This document shows positions 11,297 to 20,268 of a stretch of 64,000 nt of DNA, one piece after another (position 1 is the first letter of the stretch; the number at the start of each line of letters is the position of its first letter). The DNA is taken from contig NZ_JAKJHS010000004.1 in assembly GCF_021648825.1 (NCBI RefSeq), forward strand, positions 62,001 to 126,000, given 5' to 3'. The notes beneath the pieces were generated by a model. That model did no database searches, was not told where the DNA came from, and saw nothing but the letters and a program-made list of their open reading frames with translations. The stretch is from Rhizobium halophilum. GTDB lineage: Bacteria > Pseudomonadota > Alphaproteobacteria > Rhizobiales > Rhizobiaceae. Both the position numbers and the translations under genes were made by a program.

Positions 11297-11931
11297 TGGG
11301 ATTCGTCATCGCCATCGATGGACCGGCCGCAGCGGGCAAGGGCACGCTGTCGCGCCGGATCGCGCAGACTTACGGCTTCCAGCATCTCGATACCGGCCTC
11401 ACTTATCGTGCAACTGCCAAGGCGCTTCTCGATGCCGGCCTGCCGCTCGACGACGAGCAGGTGGCGGAAAAGGTGGCGCGCGAGGTGGATCTCGGAGGCC
11501 TCGACCGGTCCGTCCTGGCGCGCCATGAAATCGGCGAGGCGGCATCCAAAATCGCGGTAATGCCGTCCGTGCGCCGTGCGCTGGTGGAGGCGCAACAGGC
11601 GTTCTCACGGCGCGAGCCGGGCGTGGTGCTCGATGGTCGGGATATCGGGACGGTGGTTTGTCCCTCGTCCCCCGTGAAACTCTACGTGACGGCCTCACCC
11701 GAGGTGCGGGCAAAGCGTCGCTTCGACGAGATTGTCGCTGCTGGCGGCGAGGCGGATCTTGACGCCATCTTTGCCGATGTGAAGAAGCGAGACGAGCGGG
11801 ACATCGGTCGGGCTGACAGTCCGCTGAAGCCGGCAGACGATGCACACTTGCTAGATACGTCGGAAATGAGTATAGAAGCCGCGTTTCAGGCCGCGAAGAG
11901 CCTTATCGACGCTGCTTTGAAGGAAATTTGA
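11296..11931 (+). CDS. cmk: Cytidylate kinase
   Basis: A 211-residue P-loop kinase that makes CDP/dCDP from CMP/dCMP and ATP. The P-loop GPAAAGKGT is at residues 9-17, [10 protein letters not shown] follows, and DGRDIGTVV and KRRFDE supply nucleotide-binding residues. The CMP-specific insert is the region around [24 protein letters not shown]. The ATG overlaps the aroA stop (TGATG), so translation is coupled. It lies between aroA and rpsA, as in many proteobacteria. Confidence 0.96.
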
Positions 11932-12079
11932 CGATCAGCCGGCAAGCCGGCACGTCAGACTAGCTCGCAGATCAGTCCTTGCGCCGGATTGCCTCCATGA
12001 CGAGGCGGACTGACTACGAGCGTGTTCAACACGAACCACCGGCGCATATGTGTCCTAGCCGGGCACTTCAGGAGATTCC

Positions 12080-13786
12080 ATGGCAGTATCTAACCCCACG
12101 CGGGAGGACTTTGCAGCCCTCCTCGATGAATCCTTCGCACAGACCGATCTGGCCGAAGGCTATGTGACCAAAGGCTTGGTCACGGCGATCGAAAAGGACA
12201 TGGCGGTTGTCGACGTCGGCCTTAAGGTCGAAGGTCGCATCGCGCTGAAGGAATTCGGCGTCAAGGGCAAGGACGGTTCGCTGAAGGTCGGCGACGAAGT
12301 CGAAGTCTATGTCGAGCGCATTGAAAACGCGCTCGGCGAAGCTGTTCTGTCGCGCGAAAAGGCTCGCCGCGAGGAAAGCTGGGTCAAGCTCGAAGTCAAG
12401 TTTGAAGCCGGTGAGCGCGTTGAAGGCGTCATCTTCAACCAGGTCAAGGGTGGCTTCACCGTCGATCTGGATGGCGCTGTTGCCTTCCTTCCGCGTTCGC
12501 AGGTCGACATTCGTCCGATCCGCGACGTTACCCCGCTGATGCACAACCCGCAGCCCTTCGAAATCCTCAAGATGGACAAGCGCCGCGGCAACATCGTTGT
12601 TTCGCGTCGTACGGTTCTCGAAGAATCCCGTGCCGAGCAGCGTTCGGAGATCGTTCAGAACCTCGAAGAAGGCCAGGTTGTTGACGGCGTCGTCAAGAAC
12701 ATCACCGATTACGGTGCGTTCGTTGATCTCGGCGGCATCGACGGCCTGCTGCACGTTACCGACATGGCATGGCGTCGCGTCAACCATCCGTCGGAAATCC
12801 TGAACATCGGCCAGTCGGTCAAGGTTCAGATCATCCGCATCAACCAGGAAACCCACCGCATCTCGCTCGGCATGAAGCAGCTCGAGTCGGATCCGTGGGA
12901 TGGCATCGCGGCTAAGTACCCGATCGGCAAGAAGATCTCCGGTACCGTCACGAACATCACCGACTACGGTGCATTCGTTGAACTGGAGCCGGGCATCGAA
13001 GGCCTGATCCACATCTCCGAAATGTCCTGGACCAAGAAGAACGTACACCCCGGCAAGATCCTATCCACGACGCAGGATGTCGACGTTGTCGTTCTCGAAG
13101 TCGATCCGTCCAAGCGCCGTATCTCGCTCGGTCTTAAGCAGACCCTCGAGAACCCGTGGCAGGCATTTGCGTTCAGCCATCCGGCCGGCACTGAAGTCGA
13201 AGGCGAAGTCAAGAACAAGACCGAGTTCGGCCTGTTCATCGGCCTCGAAGGCGACGTCGACGGCATGGTCCACCTCTCCGACCTCGACTGGAACCGTCCG
13301 GGCGAACAGGTCATCGAGGAATACAACAAGGGCGACATGGTCAAGGCCGTCGTTCTCGATGTGGACGTCGAGAAGGAACGCATTTCGCTCGGCATCAAGC
13401 AGCTCGGTAAGGACTCTGTCGGCGACGCTGCAGCTTCCGGCGAACTGCGGAAGAACGCTGTCGTTTCGTGCGAAGTCATCGCCGTCAACGATGGTGGTCT
13501 GGAAGTGAAGCTCGTCAACCACGACGACATCACCTCCTTCATCCGCCGCAACGACCTGGCACGCGATCGCGACGATCAGCGTCCGGAGCGTTTCTCGGTT
13601 GGCCAGGTGTTTGACGCTCGTGTCACCAACTTCTCCAAGAAGGACCGCAAGGTCATGCTGTCGATCAAGGCTCTCGAGATCGCAGAAGAGAAGGAAGCGG
13701 TTGCTCAGTTCGGTTCGTCCGACTCTGGCGCATCGCTCGGCGACATCCTGGGCGCGGCTCTGAAGAACCGCGGCAACAACGAGTAA
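12080..13786 (+). CDS. rpsA: 30S ribosomal protein S1
   Basis: A 568-residue protein built from about six S1 (OB-fold) repeats; repeated blocks such as GTVTNITDYGAFVELEPGIE and VVDGVVKNITDYGAFVDLGG mark the RNA-binding repeats, with KISGTV, VEGEVK and VFDARV starting others. S1 binds mRNA leaders on the 30S subunit for initiation. CAGGAG precedes the ATG. A 148-bp leader separates it from cmk. Codon use shifts toward the preferred set expected of a highly expressed ribosomal protein. A strong terminator follows at 13806-13841. Confidence 0.98.
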   Translation: MAVSNPTREDFAALLDESFAQTDLAEGYVTKGLVTAIEKDMAVVDVGLKVEGRIALKEFGVKGKDGSLKVGDEVEVYVERIENALGEAVLSREKARREESWVKLEVKFEAGERVEGVIFNQVKGGFTVDLDGAVAFLPRSQVDIRPIRDVTPLMHNPQPFEILKMDKRRGNIVVSRRTVLEESRAEQRSEIVQNLEEGQVVDGVVKNITDYGAFVDLGGIDGLLHVTDMAWRRVNHPSEILNIGQSVKVQIIRINQETHRISLGMKQLESDPWDGIAAKYPIGKKISGTVTNITDYGAFVELEPGIEGLIHISEMSWTKKNVHPGKILSTTQDVDVVVLEVDPSKRRISLGLKQTLENPWQAFAFSHPAGTEVEGEVKNKTEFGLFIGLEGDVDGMVHLSDLDWNRPGEQVIEEYNKGDMVKAVVLDVDVEKERISLGIKQLGKDSVGDAAASGELRKNAVVSCEVIAVNDGGLEVKLVNHDDITSFIRRNDLARDRDDQRPERFSVGQVFDARVTNFSKKDRKVMLSIKALEIAEEKEAVAQFGSSDSGASLGDILGAALKNRGNNE

Positions 13787-13805
13787 TCACCGGTTCCCAA
13801 CGATC

Positions 13806-13841
13806 AAAGGCCGCCGGACTGACAGGTCCGGCGGCCTTTTT
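13806..13841 (+). terminator. Intrinsic terminator of rpsA
   Basis: An 11-bp GC-rich stem (GGCCGCCGGAC / GTCCGGCGGCC) with a 6-nt loop is followed by TTTTT, 20 bp after the rpsA stop. It also separates rpsA from the convergent gene ending at 13858. Confidence 0.93.
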
Positions 13842-13857
13842 GCGTTTGACGTTCGGT

Positions 13858-15498
13858 TCAGCTGAGATCGGCCATGCGCCAGTAGAGATCCTCTGCGTGA
13901 TCCGGAGCTTCAGCGTTGAGTTCCTGCACCGCCTCGTCCGGGCTTTCATCATCCGCGGCGCTTTCGCCTTCTTCGCCCTCACGCTCATCCTGGGCATCCT
14001 GCTGCGAGGATCGGCCTCCACCATCTTCGTCGATAGCCGTCACACGCTCCACGTCGCGTTCCTCTTCCGGCGGCGGTGGCGGTACCTGCGGGTAAGCGAC
14101 AAAGGCCTGCGCAAATCCCTCACGCGCCATCATTGGCGCAGCCAGCACGAAGGCTGTCGGATCGGGCGTGGCGTATGCAAGCAGCGGGCTTGCCGCAGCC
14201 TTTGCCGCCCCGCCCGGGGCTGGAAGTGGTGTTTCATCCACCTCCGGCGTGCCTGCCATGACAGCCTTGGCCGGCCGGTTGCTCGCCTCGGCGATTTCCG
14301 GCCGCAGAATTTGGGATGCCGCGTCCTGTCCCGGTTTTGGCGCCGCGAGGTCGGCCAAAACCTGAGTGCTGGTCTCGCGGGCTGACGTGGCAGCCTCCGC
14401 GGGCAGAGGACTGGGTGCGCCGGCGGTGTGGTAAAGAACCTCCTGCAGGAACTTGTTCTTCGTGTCTCCCACCGCTCGTTGAGCCAGGCGCGCCAGTGCC
14501 GGTCCATCATAGATGACGGGCGACCCTGCACCGGGAGCAGGTGCAGAGGTGGGTTCGCTTGCCGTAACTCGTCCGGGGACAGGACCTTTCTGCAGGGGGA
14601 GGGGATCGCTTGTACCGGCGGACCCCGCGCCACGGTTTGAGGTTGCGGTACTCGTCGCAGGGTATAGGCTGGTGCGGTTGGTACCAGCACCCTCAGTCTG
14701 CTTCACCAAGGAGGCACTACGGACGCCGATCTCCGCTTCGGCTTGGGTCCGAAGACCGTCGCCGCTCCTAGCCTCCATCCTGCCGGCCGTCGCTCCGGCG
14801 CCGGTGAATTTTGATGACGAGGGGAGGGAAGCTGTTGCTGGTGCTCCTGAACTGGCTGCCCTGGCAGGGGCTCCCGCCGGGCCGGTGCTGGCGACCTCGT
14901 CGACGTGCAAAGCGGGAACGGGAGCCGCTTGCCTTGATGGCACGTCTGTTGCGACCACCGAGGCACGGATCGCAGCAGACGCAGAGGCGATGTCTGCGCC
15001 GCCATTCGAGCGGTAGGAACTGACCACTGCGCGGGCGACCGGGTCGCGCTCCGTCAGTTGCTCCGCCTCCAGATAGGCACTCACACGTGCCGCCTCAGGG
15101 CCGAGAAGGTTGCTGAGGACCTCGGTCAGCGTGCGAAGCGTCATGCCGCGAGCAAGCTGTGCCAGGGTCTGTTCGAGCATCGTCCGCTGCGACGCGCTGA
15201 GCGACTTAACGGCTTCCGCCAGACGGTGCGCGTAGTCAGTGAGGCTTTCGCCCTCGCGCCGGCTGATTTTCAGATAGCTTCCGACGGTCTCGGCAAATAC
15301 GGAGAGACCCTGCGCGATGTTCAACTGGCTGAACAAGGATAGCACGTCGATTCGCCCGCCGTTCAGAAGATTGGCGGGCATGGGCATGGCCGCGGTCGGT
15401 TGTCCGGAGGCGGCACTGACCGGAGAGCGCTGGATGGGGCGGCCGGCAGTCTGGTAGTCAACCGAGGCGCTCAAAGCAGCACTGATGGGCGGCAGCAT
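13858..15498 (-). CDS. Large low-complexity protein of unknown function
   Basis: 546 residues if started at the ATG at 15498, which follows GGAGCAGGTC (GGAG 6 nt upstream); upstream in-frame starts at 15510 and 15588 lack a ribosome site. Residues about 30-180 look folded and helical (LFSQLNIAQGLSVFAETVGS, EALRTLTEVLSNLLGPEAARV-type segments). The rest is rich in Ala, Pro, Ser, Thr and Gly and probably disordered, ending in an acidic stretch and EDLYWRMADLS. The composition recalls flagellar hook-length or secreted effector proteins, but no FliK C-terminal motif is visible and I do not assign a function. Confidence 0.7.
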   Translation of the reverse strand: MLPPISAALSASVDYQTAGRPIQRSPVSAASGQPTAAMPMPANLLNGGRIDVLSLFSQLNIAQGLSVFAETVGSYLKISRREGESLTDYAHRLAEAVKSLSASQRTMLEQTLAQLARGMTLRTLTEVLSNLLGPEAARVSAYLEAEQLTERDPVARAVVSSYRSNGGADIASASAAIRASVVATDVPSRQAAPVPALHVDEVASTGPAGAPARAASSGAPATASLPSSSKFTGAGATAGRMEARSGDGLRTQAEAEIGVRSASLVKQTEGAGTNRTSLYPATSTATSNRGAGSAGTSDPLPLQKGPVPGRVTASEPTSAPAPGAGSPVIYDGPALARLAQRAVGDTKNKFLQEVLYHTAGAPSPLPAEAATSARETSTQVLADLAAPKPGQDAASQILRPEIAEASNRPAKAVMAGTPEVDETPLPAPGGAAKAAASPLLAYATPDPTAFVLAAPMMAREGFAQAFVAYPQVPPPPPEEERDVERVTAIDEDGGGRSSQQDAQDEREGEEGESAADDESPDEAVQELNAEAPDHAEDLYWRMADLS

Positions 15499-15734
15499 GA
15501 CCTGCTCCATGTCATCGCGTTGGCAAGACAGATCGGCTACAGCGGTCCGCGCTTCGCAGCGTTCGGCGCTGCGGCCGCGACGCCTCATGGCGTCACAAAT
15601 GCCGACTGACTGTTAGAATTGCAGCGGACTCGTTAACAATCTGCTAACGGGCGGGCGCTGCCAGTTCCGGCCACGGCGGCGGAAAACAGCGAAAGTTGCG
15701 CTGATAGGCACAAACCCCACTTCGGCGCGAGGTG

Positions 15735-16757
15735 CTAAGCAGCCAGCTTCTTCTTCAAGAGCTCGTAGAGACCCATGTCATCTACCGATATGGGCAAAAC
15801 ATCTGGGCCGGTTTGGCTCGACACGTCTTCGGCAAGTTCTTCCATGGCTTCCGCATTGACTTCGTTCGGCTCTTCCAGACCCCCCAAGGCGACACCGTTT
15901 TCTGGTGAGGCGGCGCTTTCCGCAGGCGGGGGATTATCGGCATGCTCAGAAGACTTGGCCTGTTCGACGGTTGCCCCAAGAAGCAGAACCATATCTGTCT
16001 CCGTGGCATCGGCAACCTCACCATCTGGCGCTCGGGGTGTTGCCGCGCGATCGTTGCGAAGCTCCACCGCGTCCTGCATCTCCTGGATATCCTCGAGCTT
16101 CTCCGAAGCCTCGAGAGCCTGAATATCCTCCTGCCGCTCCGCACGCGTTTGCGCGTCCTCAACCCGCGTCGGGTCATATCCCTGCGGCCCGAGCTTCAGT
16201 TCCTCAAGCGTCTTCGGATCGGCCACGTCCTCCAGACGTTGCAGAACGCGTTGGACGTCGAATGTGGCCTTGCCGCCATTGGCGACCTTGGTCATCCCTT
16301 CCATGAGGCGCGCATTGTCGTCGCCATAGGGGTTCTTGATCGCCGCAATAACGGTCGCGAGCGTTACCCCGGCGTCGGCTAGCCCCAGATCCTTTTGAAG
16401 CTTCGCAATCTGATCGGAATCGAGCTCCTTCACCGCGTCTTCGATCGCCTTGCCGAGCGCGTAGCTTGATCTCTCTTCTTCAAGATCGATCCCGAGCCTT
16501 GCCGCCAACCGTTCGGTCAGCTTCATCTTCAGCTCGTTCGGGTCGATGTTGTTGATGCCGAACAGCGCTTCGGCAATCTTGCCCTGGGCACGCCGGGATT
16601 CGGTACTGGCGCTGATACGCGCCTCGACGACCGGATCCTTCTTGCTGCCGGACGCCTTCTCCTCGTCCTGCCTGCGTCGCTCTTCCAAGCTGTCGAGGGT
16701 CGACTGCATGAGAGTGGTCGCTGCGAGCCCGGAGGCTGCCTGTGTCGGTGATAGCAT
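15735..16757 (-). CDS. Acidic helical protein of unknown function
   Basis: 340 residues if started at the ATG at 16757 (MLSPTQAASGLAATTLMQ); an in-frame ATG at 16796 is possible. The N-terminal half is helical and charged, with LEERRRQDEEKASGSKK then FGINNIDPNELKMKLTERLA and KAIEDAVKELDSDQIAKLQK. The C-terminal half is acidic and low complexity, ending YELLKKKLAA. It reads in the same direction as the preceding low-complexity gene (15498), 236 bp upstream of it, so the two may share a pathway. I recognise no domain. Confidence 0.72.
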   Translation of the reverse strand: MLSPTQAASGLAATTLMQSTLDSLEERRRQDEEKASGSKKDPVVEARISASTESRRAQGKIAEALFGINNIDPNELKMKLTERLAARLGIDLEEERSSYALGKAIEDAVKELDSDQIAKLQKDLGLADAGVTLATVIAAIKNPYGDDNARLMEGMTKVANGGKATFDVQRVLQRLEDVADPKTLEELKLGPQGYDPTRVEDAQTRAERQEDIQALEASEKLEDIQEMQDAVELRNDRAATPRAPDGEVADATETDMVLLLGATVEQAKSSEHADNPPPAESAASPENGVALGGLEEPNEVNAEAMEELAEDVSSQTGPDVLPISVDDMGLYELLKKKLAA

Positions 16758-16844
16758 GGCTTGCGCCCCAGACGTTTGGCGCCAGCCTAGATGCACAGGG
16801 TAAACCGTGGGTTAACCGAGAATGGTGCGAGTTCGCACTCGTGG

Positions 16845-17468
16845 TCAGCTATGCGCAAATATGTCCGTCTCTTCCCAGCCAAGCAGGTCGAGCTTTGCGC
16901 GGGTCGGAAGAAACTGGAAGCAGGCATTGGCAAGTTCGGTACGACCGTCGCGGTTGAGACGCAGCGTCAGCTTGTCGACGAGGGCGTGCAGATGCAAGAC
17001 ATCGGAGGCAGCATATTCGAGCTGCGCCGGCGACAGCTTCTCAGCGGCCCAATCCGACTGCTGCTGAGCCTTCGACACATCCACGTCGAGCAGCTCCTTG
17101 AGGTTGTCCTTCAGTCCGTGACGATCGGTATAGGTTCTGGTGAGGCGAGACGCGATCTTGGTGCAGAAGACGGGGGTGGTGGTAACGCCGAAGGTATGAA
17201 ACAGGACAGCTATATCGAAGCGGCCATAATGGAAGATCTTGCGACGTGATGGATCCGCCAGCAGTGCAACCAGATTGGGTGCTTCTTTCTGCCCGGCAGC
17301 AATGCGGATCACGTCCGCCGTACCATCGCCCGGCGACAGCTGTACCACGCAAAGCCGGTCGCGTCGCGGAACGAGCCCCAGCGTTTCCGTATCGATTGCG
17401 ATATCACCAGTGTAGCGTTCGGCGTCGGCGTCGGAGATGTCACCTTCGTGGTAGCGAATACTGGTCAT
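16845..17468 (-). CDS. Ribonuclease D-like 3'-5' exonuclease
   Basis: A 207-residue DEDDy exonuclease domain. Exo I is AIDTET (Asp26, Glu28), exo II is HYGRFDIAVL (Asp85) and exo III is YAASD (Tyr152, Asp156), so all catalytic residues are present. It is about half the length of full RNase D and lacks HRDC domains. Such single-domain versions are common in alphaproteobacteria and act on RNA 3' ends. The ATG at 17468 follows GAGAGG; an upstream ATG at 17612 would add an unrelated Pro-rich extension. Confidence 0.85.
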   Translation of the reverse strand: MTSIRYHEGDISDADAERYTGDIAIDTETLGLVPRRDRLCVVQLSPGDGTADVIRIAAGQKEAPNLVALLADPSRRKIFHYGRFDIAVLFHTFGVTTTPVFCTKIASRLTRTYTDRHGLKDNLKELLDVDVSKAQQQSDWAAEKLSPAQLEYAASDVLHLHALVDKLTLRLNRDGRTELANACFQFLPTRAKLDLLGWEETDIFAHS

Positions 17469-17604
17469 GATCGGCCTCTCTGTTCGTAGCGGAGGCAATG
17501 GCACATCGGCAGGGCTGCGGCAAGCACCGGGTGCCGGTGCGCTACCAGCGGGAGGACATAGAGGAAGCTGTGCACGTGATGCATTGCTGCGTTGCAACAA
17601 AGCT

Positions 17605-17633
17605 CTTGGCAAGGCATCCCCGCCCTCCTATAT
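17605..17633 (+). promoter_or_regulatory. Promoter of the first alpha-r14 sRNA
   Basis: CTTGGC (17605-17610), 17 nt, CTATAT (17628-17633) matches the rhizobial housekeeping consensus CTTGAC-N17-CTATAT. It predicts a start near 17640, just before the first sRNA hairpin. Confidence 0.75.
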
Positions 17634-17639
17634 GTTTGG

Positions 17640-17762
17640 ACATCGAAGCGACGCACTCCTCCTCCCAGCGTCGCCAGATACGGATCGGCAACCTCCTCCT
17701 CCTCCCAATTGCCGATCAAGTTTAAAGCCCGACGCACCTCCTCCCGCGTCGGGCTTTTTCCT
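17640..17762 (+). ncRNA. alpha-r14 family trans-acting sRNA (anti-Shine-Dalgarno loops)
   Basis: Three consecutive hairpins each present a CCTCCTCCC-type loop: GCGACGC/GCGTCGC (17648-17674), GATCGGCAA/TTGCCGATC (17683-17717) and the terminator GCCCGACGC/GCGTCGGGC (17727-17754) followed by TTTTT. This is the layout of the alpha-r14 family that includes S. meliloti NfeR1, whose exposed motifs pair with ribosome binding sites of transporter mRNAs. It lies in the 332-bp gap between the RNase D-like gene and the broken Ldh2 gene, on the opposite strand to both. A second copy is at 54209-54330. Confidence 0.9.
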
Positions 17763-17800
17763 TTTCGGAACCTGGGTATCGGCCGTCATGCCACGACGGA

Positions 17801-18788
17801 TCAGAGTACGCGCAGTCGGTCAATCTCCTTCATCACCTTGTCGTCGATCTCAAGACCTTTCTCCAAGGCAAGCTTTCGACTCGTTTGCCCGCGCCGCCCC
17901 GGAAGTCTTACGCCTTCTTCGTGGGTCATCACGTCCGCAAGCTCGGCGACCCGTTGAGCCGCGTTGCCGGATCCCGGAGAGATCGCGATGATCACCTGAC
18001 CGACACCCGGAGGAGAACCTTTCGCGTCGAAGAAGGAGGAGGCTTCATAGGAAAAGTTCGCACCGGTCAGTCCTGCAGCCAATACTTCCACCATGAGCGC
18101 GAGGGCCGCTCCCTTGGCGCCGCCTGAAGGGGAGAGAACTCCCGTCAGGGCGGCTGTCGGATCGGTGGTGGTGTTTCCCTCGGAGTCGAGAGCCCACCCC
18201 TCCGGTATCGCTTCTCCCCGCTGCTGGGCCGCGACGATCTTGCCGGCCGCGACTGTCGAAAGGGCGAGATCTATGACCAGCGGATCGCCGCCGGCCATGG
18301 GAGCGGCGAAGGCGATCGGATTGGTGCCGAAAATGCGTTTGCGTCCGCCCCACGCCGCCATGGAGGCGGGAGCATTGGCGACCATGAGCGCCATGAGGCC
18401 CGTGTCAGCCAGACGCTCGACCGCCAGTCCGGCAACGCCGGCGTGGTGGGAGCGCTTGACGAGAGCAACGGCGATGCCGTGTGTGCTGGCCATCTGCGGC
18501 AACGCAGAAACAGCCATGTCGATAGCAGGATAGGCAAAGCCGTGAGCCGCATCGACCTCGGCGACCGCCGGTCGCGGCATCGCCAGGACCGGCACTGCCC
18601 GTCCCTTCACCTTCCCGGTGCGCAACTGGCCTACATAGGGAGCGACGGCGCAATCCGTGTCCGTACTGGCCTGCGGCTTCTGCCTGGACAAGGGCGTGAG
18701 CGACCGAGGCAGCCGCGAGGGCGCAAGCACCGTTCGCCTCGAATACCTCGCGCACCAGCGCTTCGAGGTCGTGGAGAGGTCTAAGCAT
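17801..18788 (-). pseudogene. Malate/L-lactate dehydrogenase family (Ldh2), frameshifted
   Basis: The body of an Ldh2/YlbC-type NAD(P)-dependent oxidoreductase is clear (RSHHAGVAGLAVERLAD, GTNPIAFAAPM, PSGGAKGAALALMVE). The correct N-terminus (MLRPLHDLEALVREVFE up to EAAGQYGHGLR) is in a different frame, starting at 18788. The frames join near 18645-18652, where a one-base deletion would turn an expected GLxRVAPYVGQL into two frames. Without correction the downstream frame is open to an ATG at 18829 but gives a nonsense N-terminus. Either a real pseudogene or a sequence error. Substrate among 2-hydroxyacids is unknown. Confidence 0.72.
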
Positions 18789-18853
18789 CGACAGGGGTCC
18801 AGTAGGATGTGAGCGTTACTAGTTACCACCCCGCTGGCGGTCCACCCCCAAGC

Positions 18854-19780
18854 TCATTCGCACCTTAGTCCCTGATTCAGGTAGTTTGGAACTCCGTCGG
18901 GTGGCGCAGGGATTGGCGAGGCACGACGTACGGCTGCTACAATATAGCTATCGATCGCAGAACTGCCCGATGAGCGTGATAAGGAGACATTGGTGATATT
19001 ACCGTTGCCGTCGAAGCTGAAGCGTACCGCCGCAGTCCCCTTGTCGTTTCCGGGGCATCGACGGGCGTTGCGCGCGATCTTCGCCTGAACCCTCGACTTC
19101 CACTTTGCAGGCGATACAGAGGATCTCGAAGAGCCGGCGTTGGTATGGCTGGCAGCCGTCCGTTCCGATTGCTTTGCCTGAACCTTGGCCTGCTGCGAAG
19201 CCTTTGCAGCCTGTGGCTGCTTTCGAACCTGCTGAGGCGGCTGCTTCTTCGGTTCCCGCGGCGGGGGCGGACGCGACACAGGAAGCGGCACCTCCACATT
19301 CTCAAGGGCAGCGATCATCTGCTGCTCCAGTGGGTCAGTCTCTTCTGATGGCTGGGGCTCTGGCTGAGCCTCCGGAATCGTCTCCGTTGTCTCAGGCGCA
19401 GGCTTCTCGACCGGCTCTGGTTCTGGCTCTGGTAGCGGTTCGGGCTCGACCACCTCCTCTGGTGGAGGTGGTTCCACGGGTTCTGGCATCGGCTCCGGCG
19501 GCGGGTCCTCGACAGGCTCGGTCTGATTGCTCTCAACCTGTTCGGAGTCGACCTCCTCGATCGAGACCTGGTCCTCCTCGGTGTTGACAGCCTCGGGTTC
19601 GGCCGCGAGTTCGATCATGATGGCGGCCGGTGGACCGTTGTCGGCTGGTGGAACCTGCTCCTGCCGTAGCAGCATAGCTGCCGCCGCGAGATGCACCGTG
19701 ATGACCACCATGCCGGCGGCCGACCAAAGCGCCAGCTCACCAATCCGGCCGGCGCGGCTGGATGGCATAACCGATCTCAT
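18854..19780 (-). CDS. tonB: TonB-family energy-transducing protein
   Basis: A 308-residue protein with one N-terminal transmembrane helix (about residues 15-38, ALWSAAGMVVITVHLAAAAM), a periplasmic spacer dense in Pro-Glu (PEPLPEPEPEPVEKP) and a C-terminal TonB domain (CPGNDKGTAAVRFSFDGNG to the end). It couples the proton motive force, harnessed by ExbB/ExbD, to outer-membrane receptors for iron chelates and similar ligands. The ATG overlaps the exbD stop (ATGA, 19777-19780). It is the last gene of exbB-exbD-tonB. Confidence 0.88.
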   Translation of the reverse strand: MRSVMPSSRAGRIGELALWSAAGMVVITVHLAAAAMLLRQEQVPPADNGPPAAIMIELAAEPEAVNTEEDQVSIEEVDSEQVESNQTEPVEDPPPEPMPEPVEPPPPEEVVEPEPLPEPEPEPVEKPAPETTETIPEAQPEPQPSEETDPLEQQMIAALENVEVPLPVSRPPPPREPKKQPPQQVRKQPQAAKASQQAKVQAKQSERTAASHTNAGSSRSSVSPAKWKSRVQAKIARNARRCPGNDKGTAAVRFSFDGNGNITNVSLSRSSGSSAIDSYIVAAVRRASPIPAPPDGVPNYLNQGLRCE

Positions 19781-20265
19781 GGATCGGCCTCGTTAGCGGA
19801 CATCGCTGCCCCAGGCCCTTCCCCTTGCGCAGGCGGAGCAGCACTTGGTGAGCTCTCAAGTCCCACCAAAGCGATCTTCAAGTAGCCGGCGTCGCGCAGC
19901 AGGTTCATGACCTCCATGAATCGCCCGTATTCAATCGCCTTGTCCGCGCGCAGAAAAATGCGCGTGTCCTTGTTGCCGTCGGTCACGCGTTCCAAAACCG
20001 CGGCCAACTGCTCACGCTGAACGGGATCATTGCCGAGGTTAAGGCTGAGGTCTTCCTTAACCGTCAGGTATAGCGGCTCGTCGGGACGCTGCGCCGGCTG
20101 CGCGGATGAGGCGGGCAGGTCGACATTGACGTCAACCGTCGCGAGCGGCGCCGCCACCATAAAGATAATCAGCAGCACCAGCATCACGTCAATAAACGGC
20201 GTGACGTTGATTTCGTGGTTCTCCGAAAGTTCGCCACCGGGGTTTTCGCGGATGCCGCCAGCCAT
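19777..20265 (-). CDS. exbD: Biopolymer transport protein ExbD
   Basis: A 162-residue protein with one transmembrane helix (about residues 22-42, TPFIDVMLVLLIIFMVAAP). Asp26 matches the essential proton-path aspartate of E. coli ExbD. The periplasmic domain follows (NVDLPASSAQ onward, RADKAIEYGRFMEVMNLLRDAG). It starts 3 bp after exbB and its stop overlaps tonB. It forms the motor with ExbB. A low-complexity Pro/Ala tail is present. Confidence 0.93.
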   Translation of the reverse strand: MAGGIRENPGGELSENHEINVTPFIDVMLVLLIIFMVAAPLATVDVNVDLPASSAQPAQRPDEPLYLTVKEDLSLNLGNDPVQREQLAAVLERVTDGNKDTRIFLRADKAIEYGRFMEVMNLLRDAGYLKIALVGLESSPSAAPPAQGEGPGAAMSANEADP

Positions 20266-20268
20266 CGA

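Noticed and set aside
19400..19560. Repeated Pro-Glu coding triplets that could look like a repeat array.
   Set aside because: It is the Pro/Glu-rich spacer of TonB, not a CRISPR or satellite.
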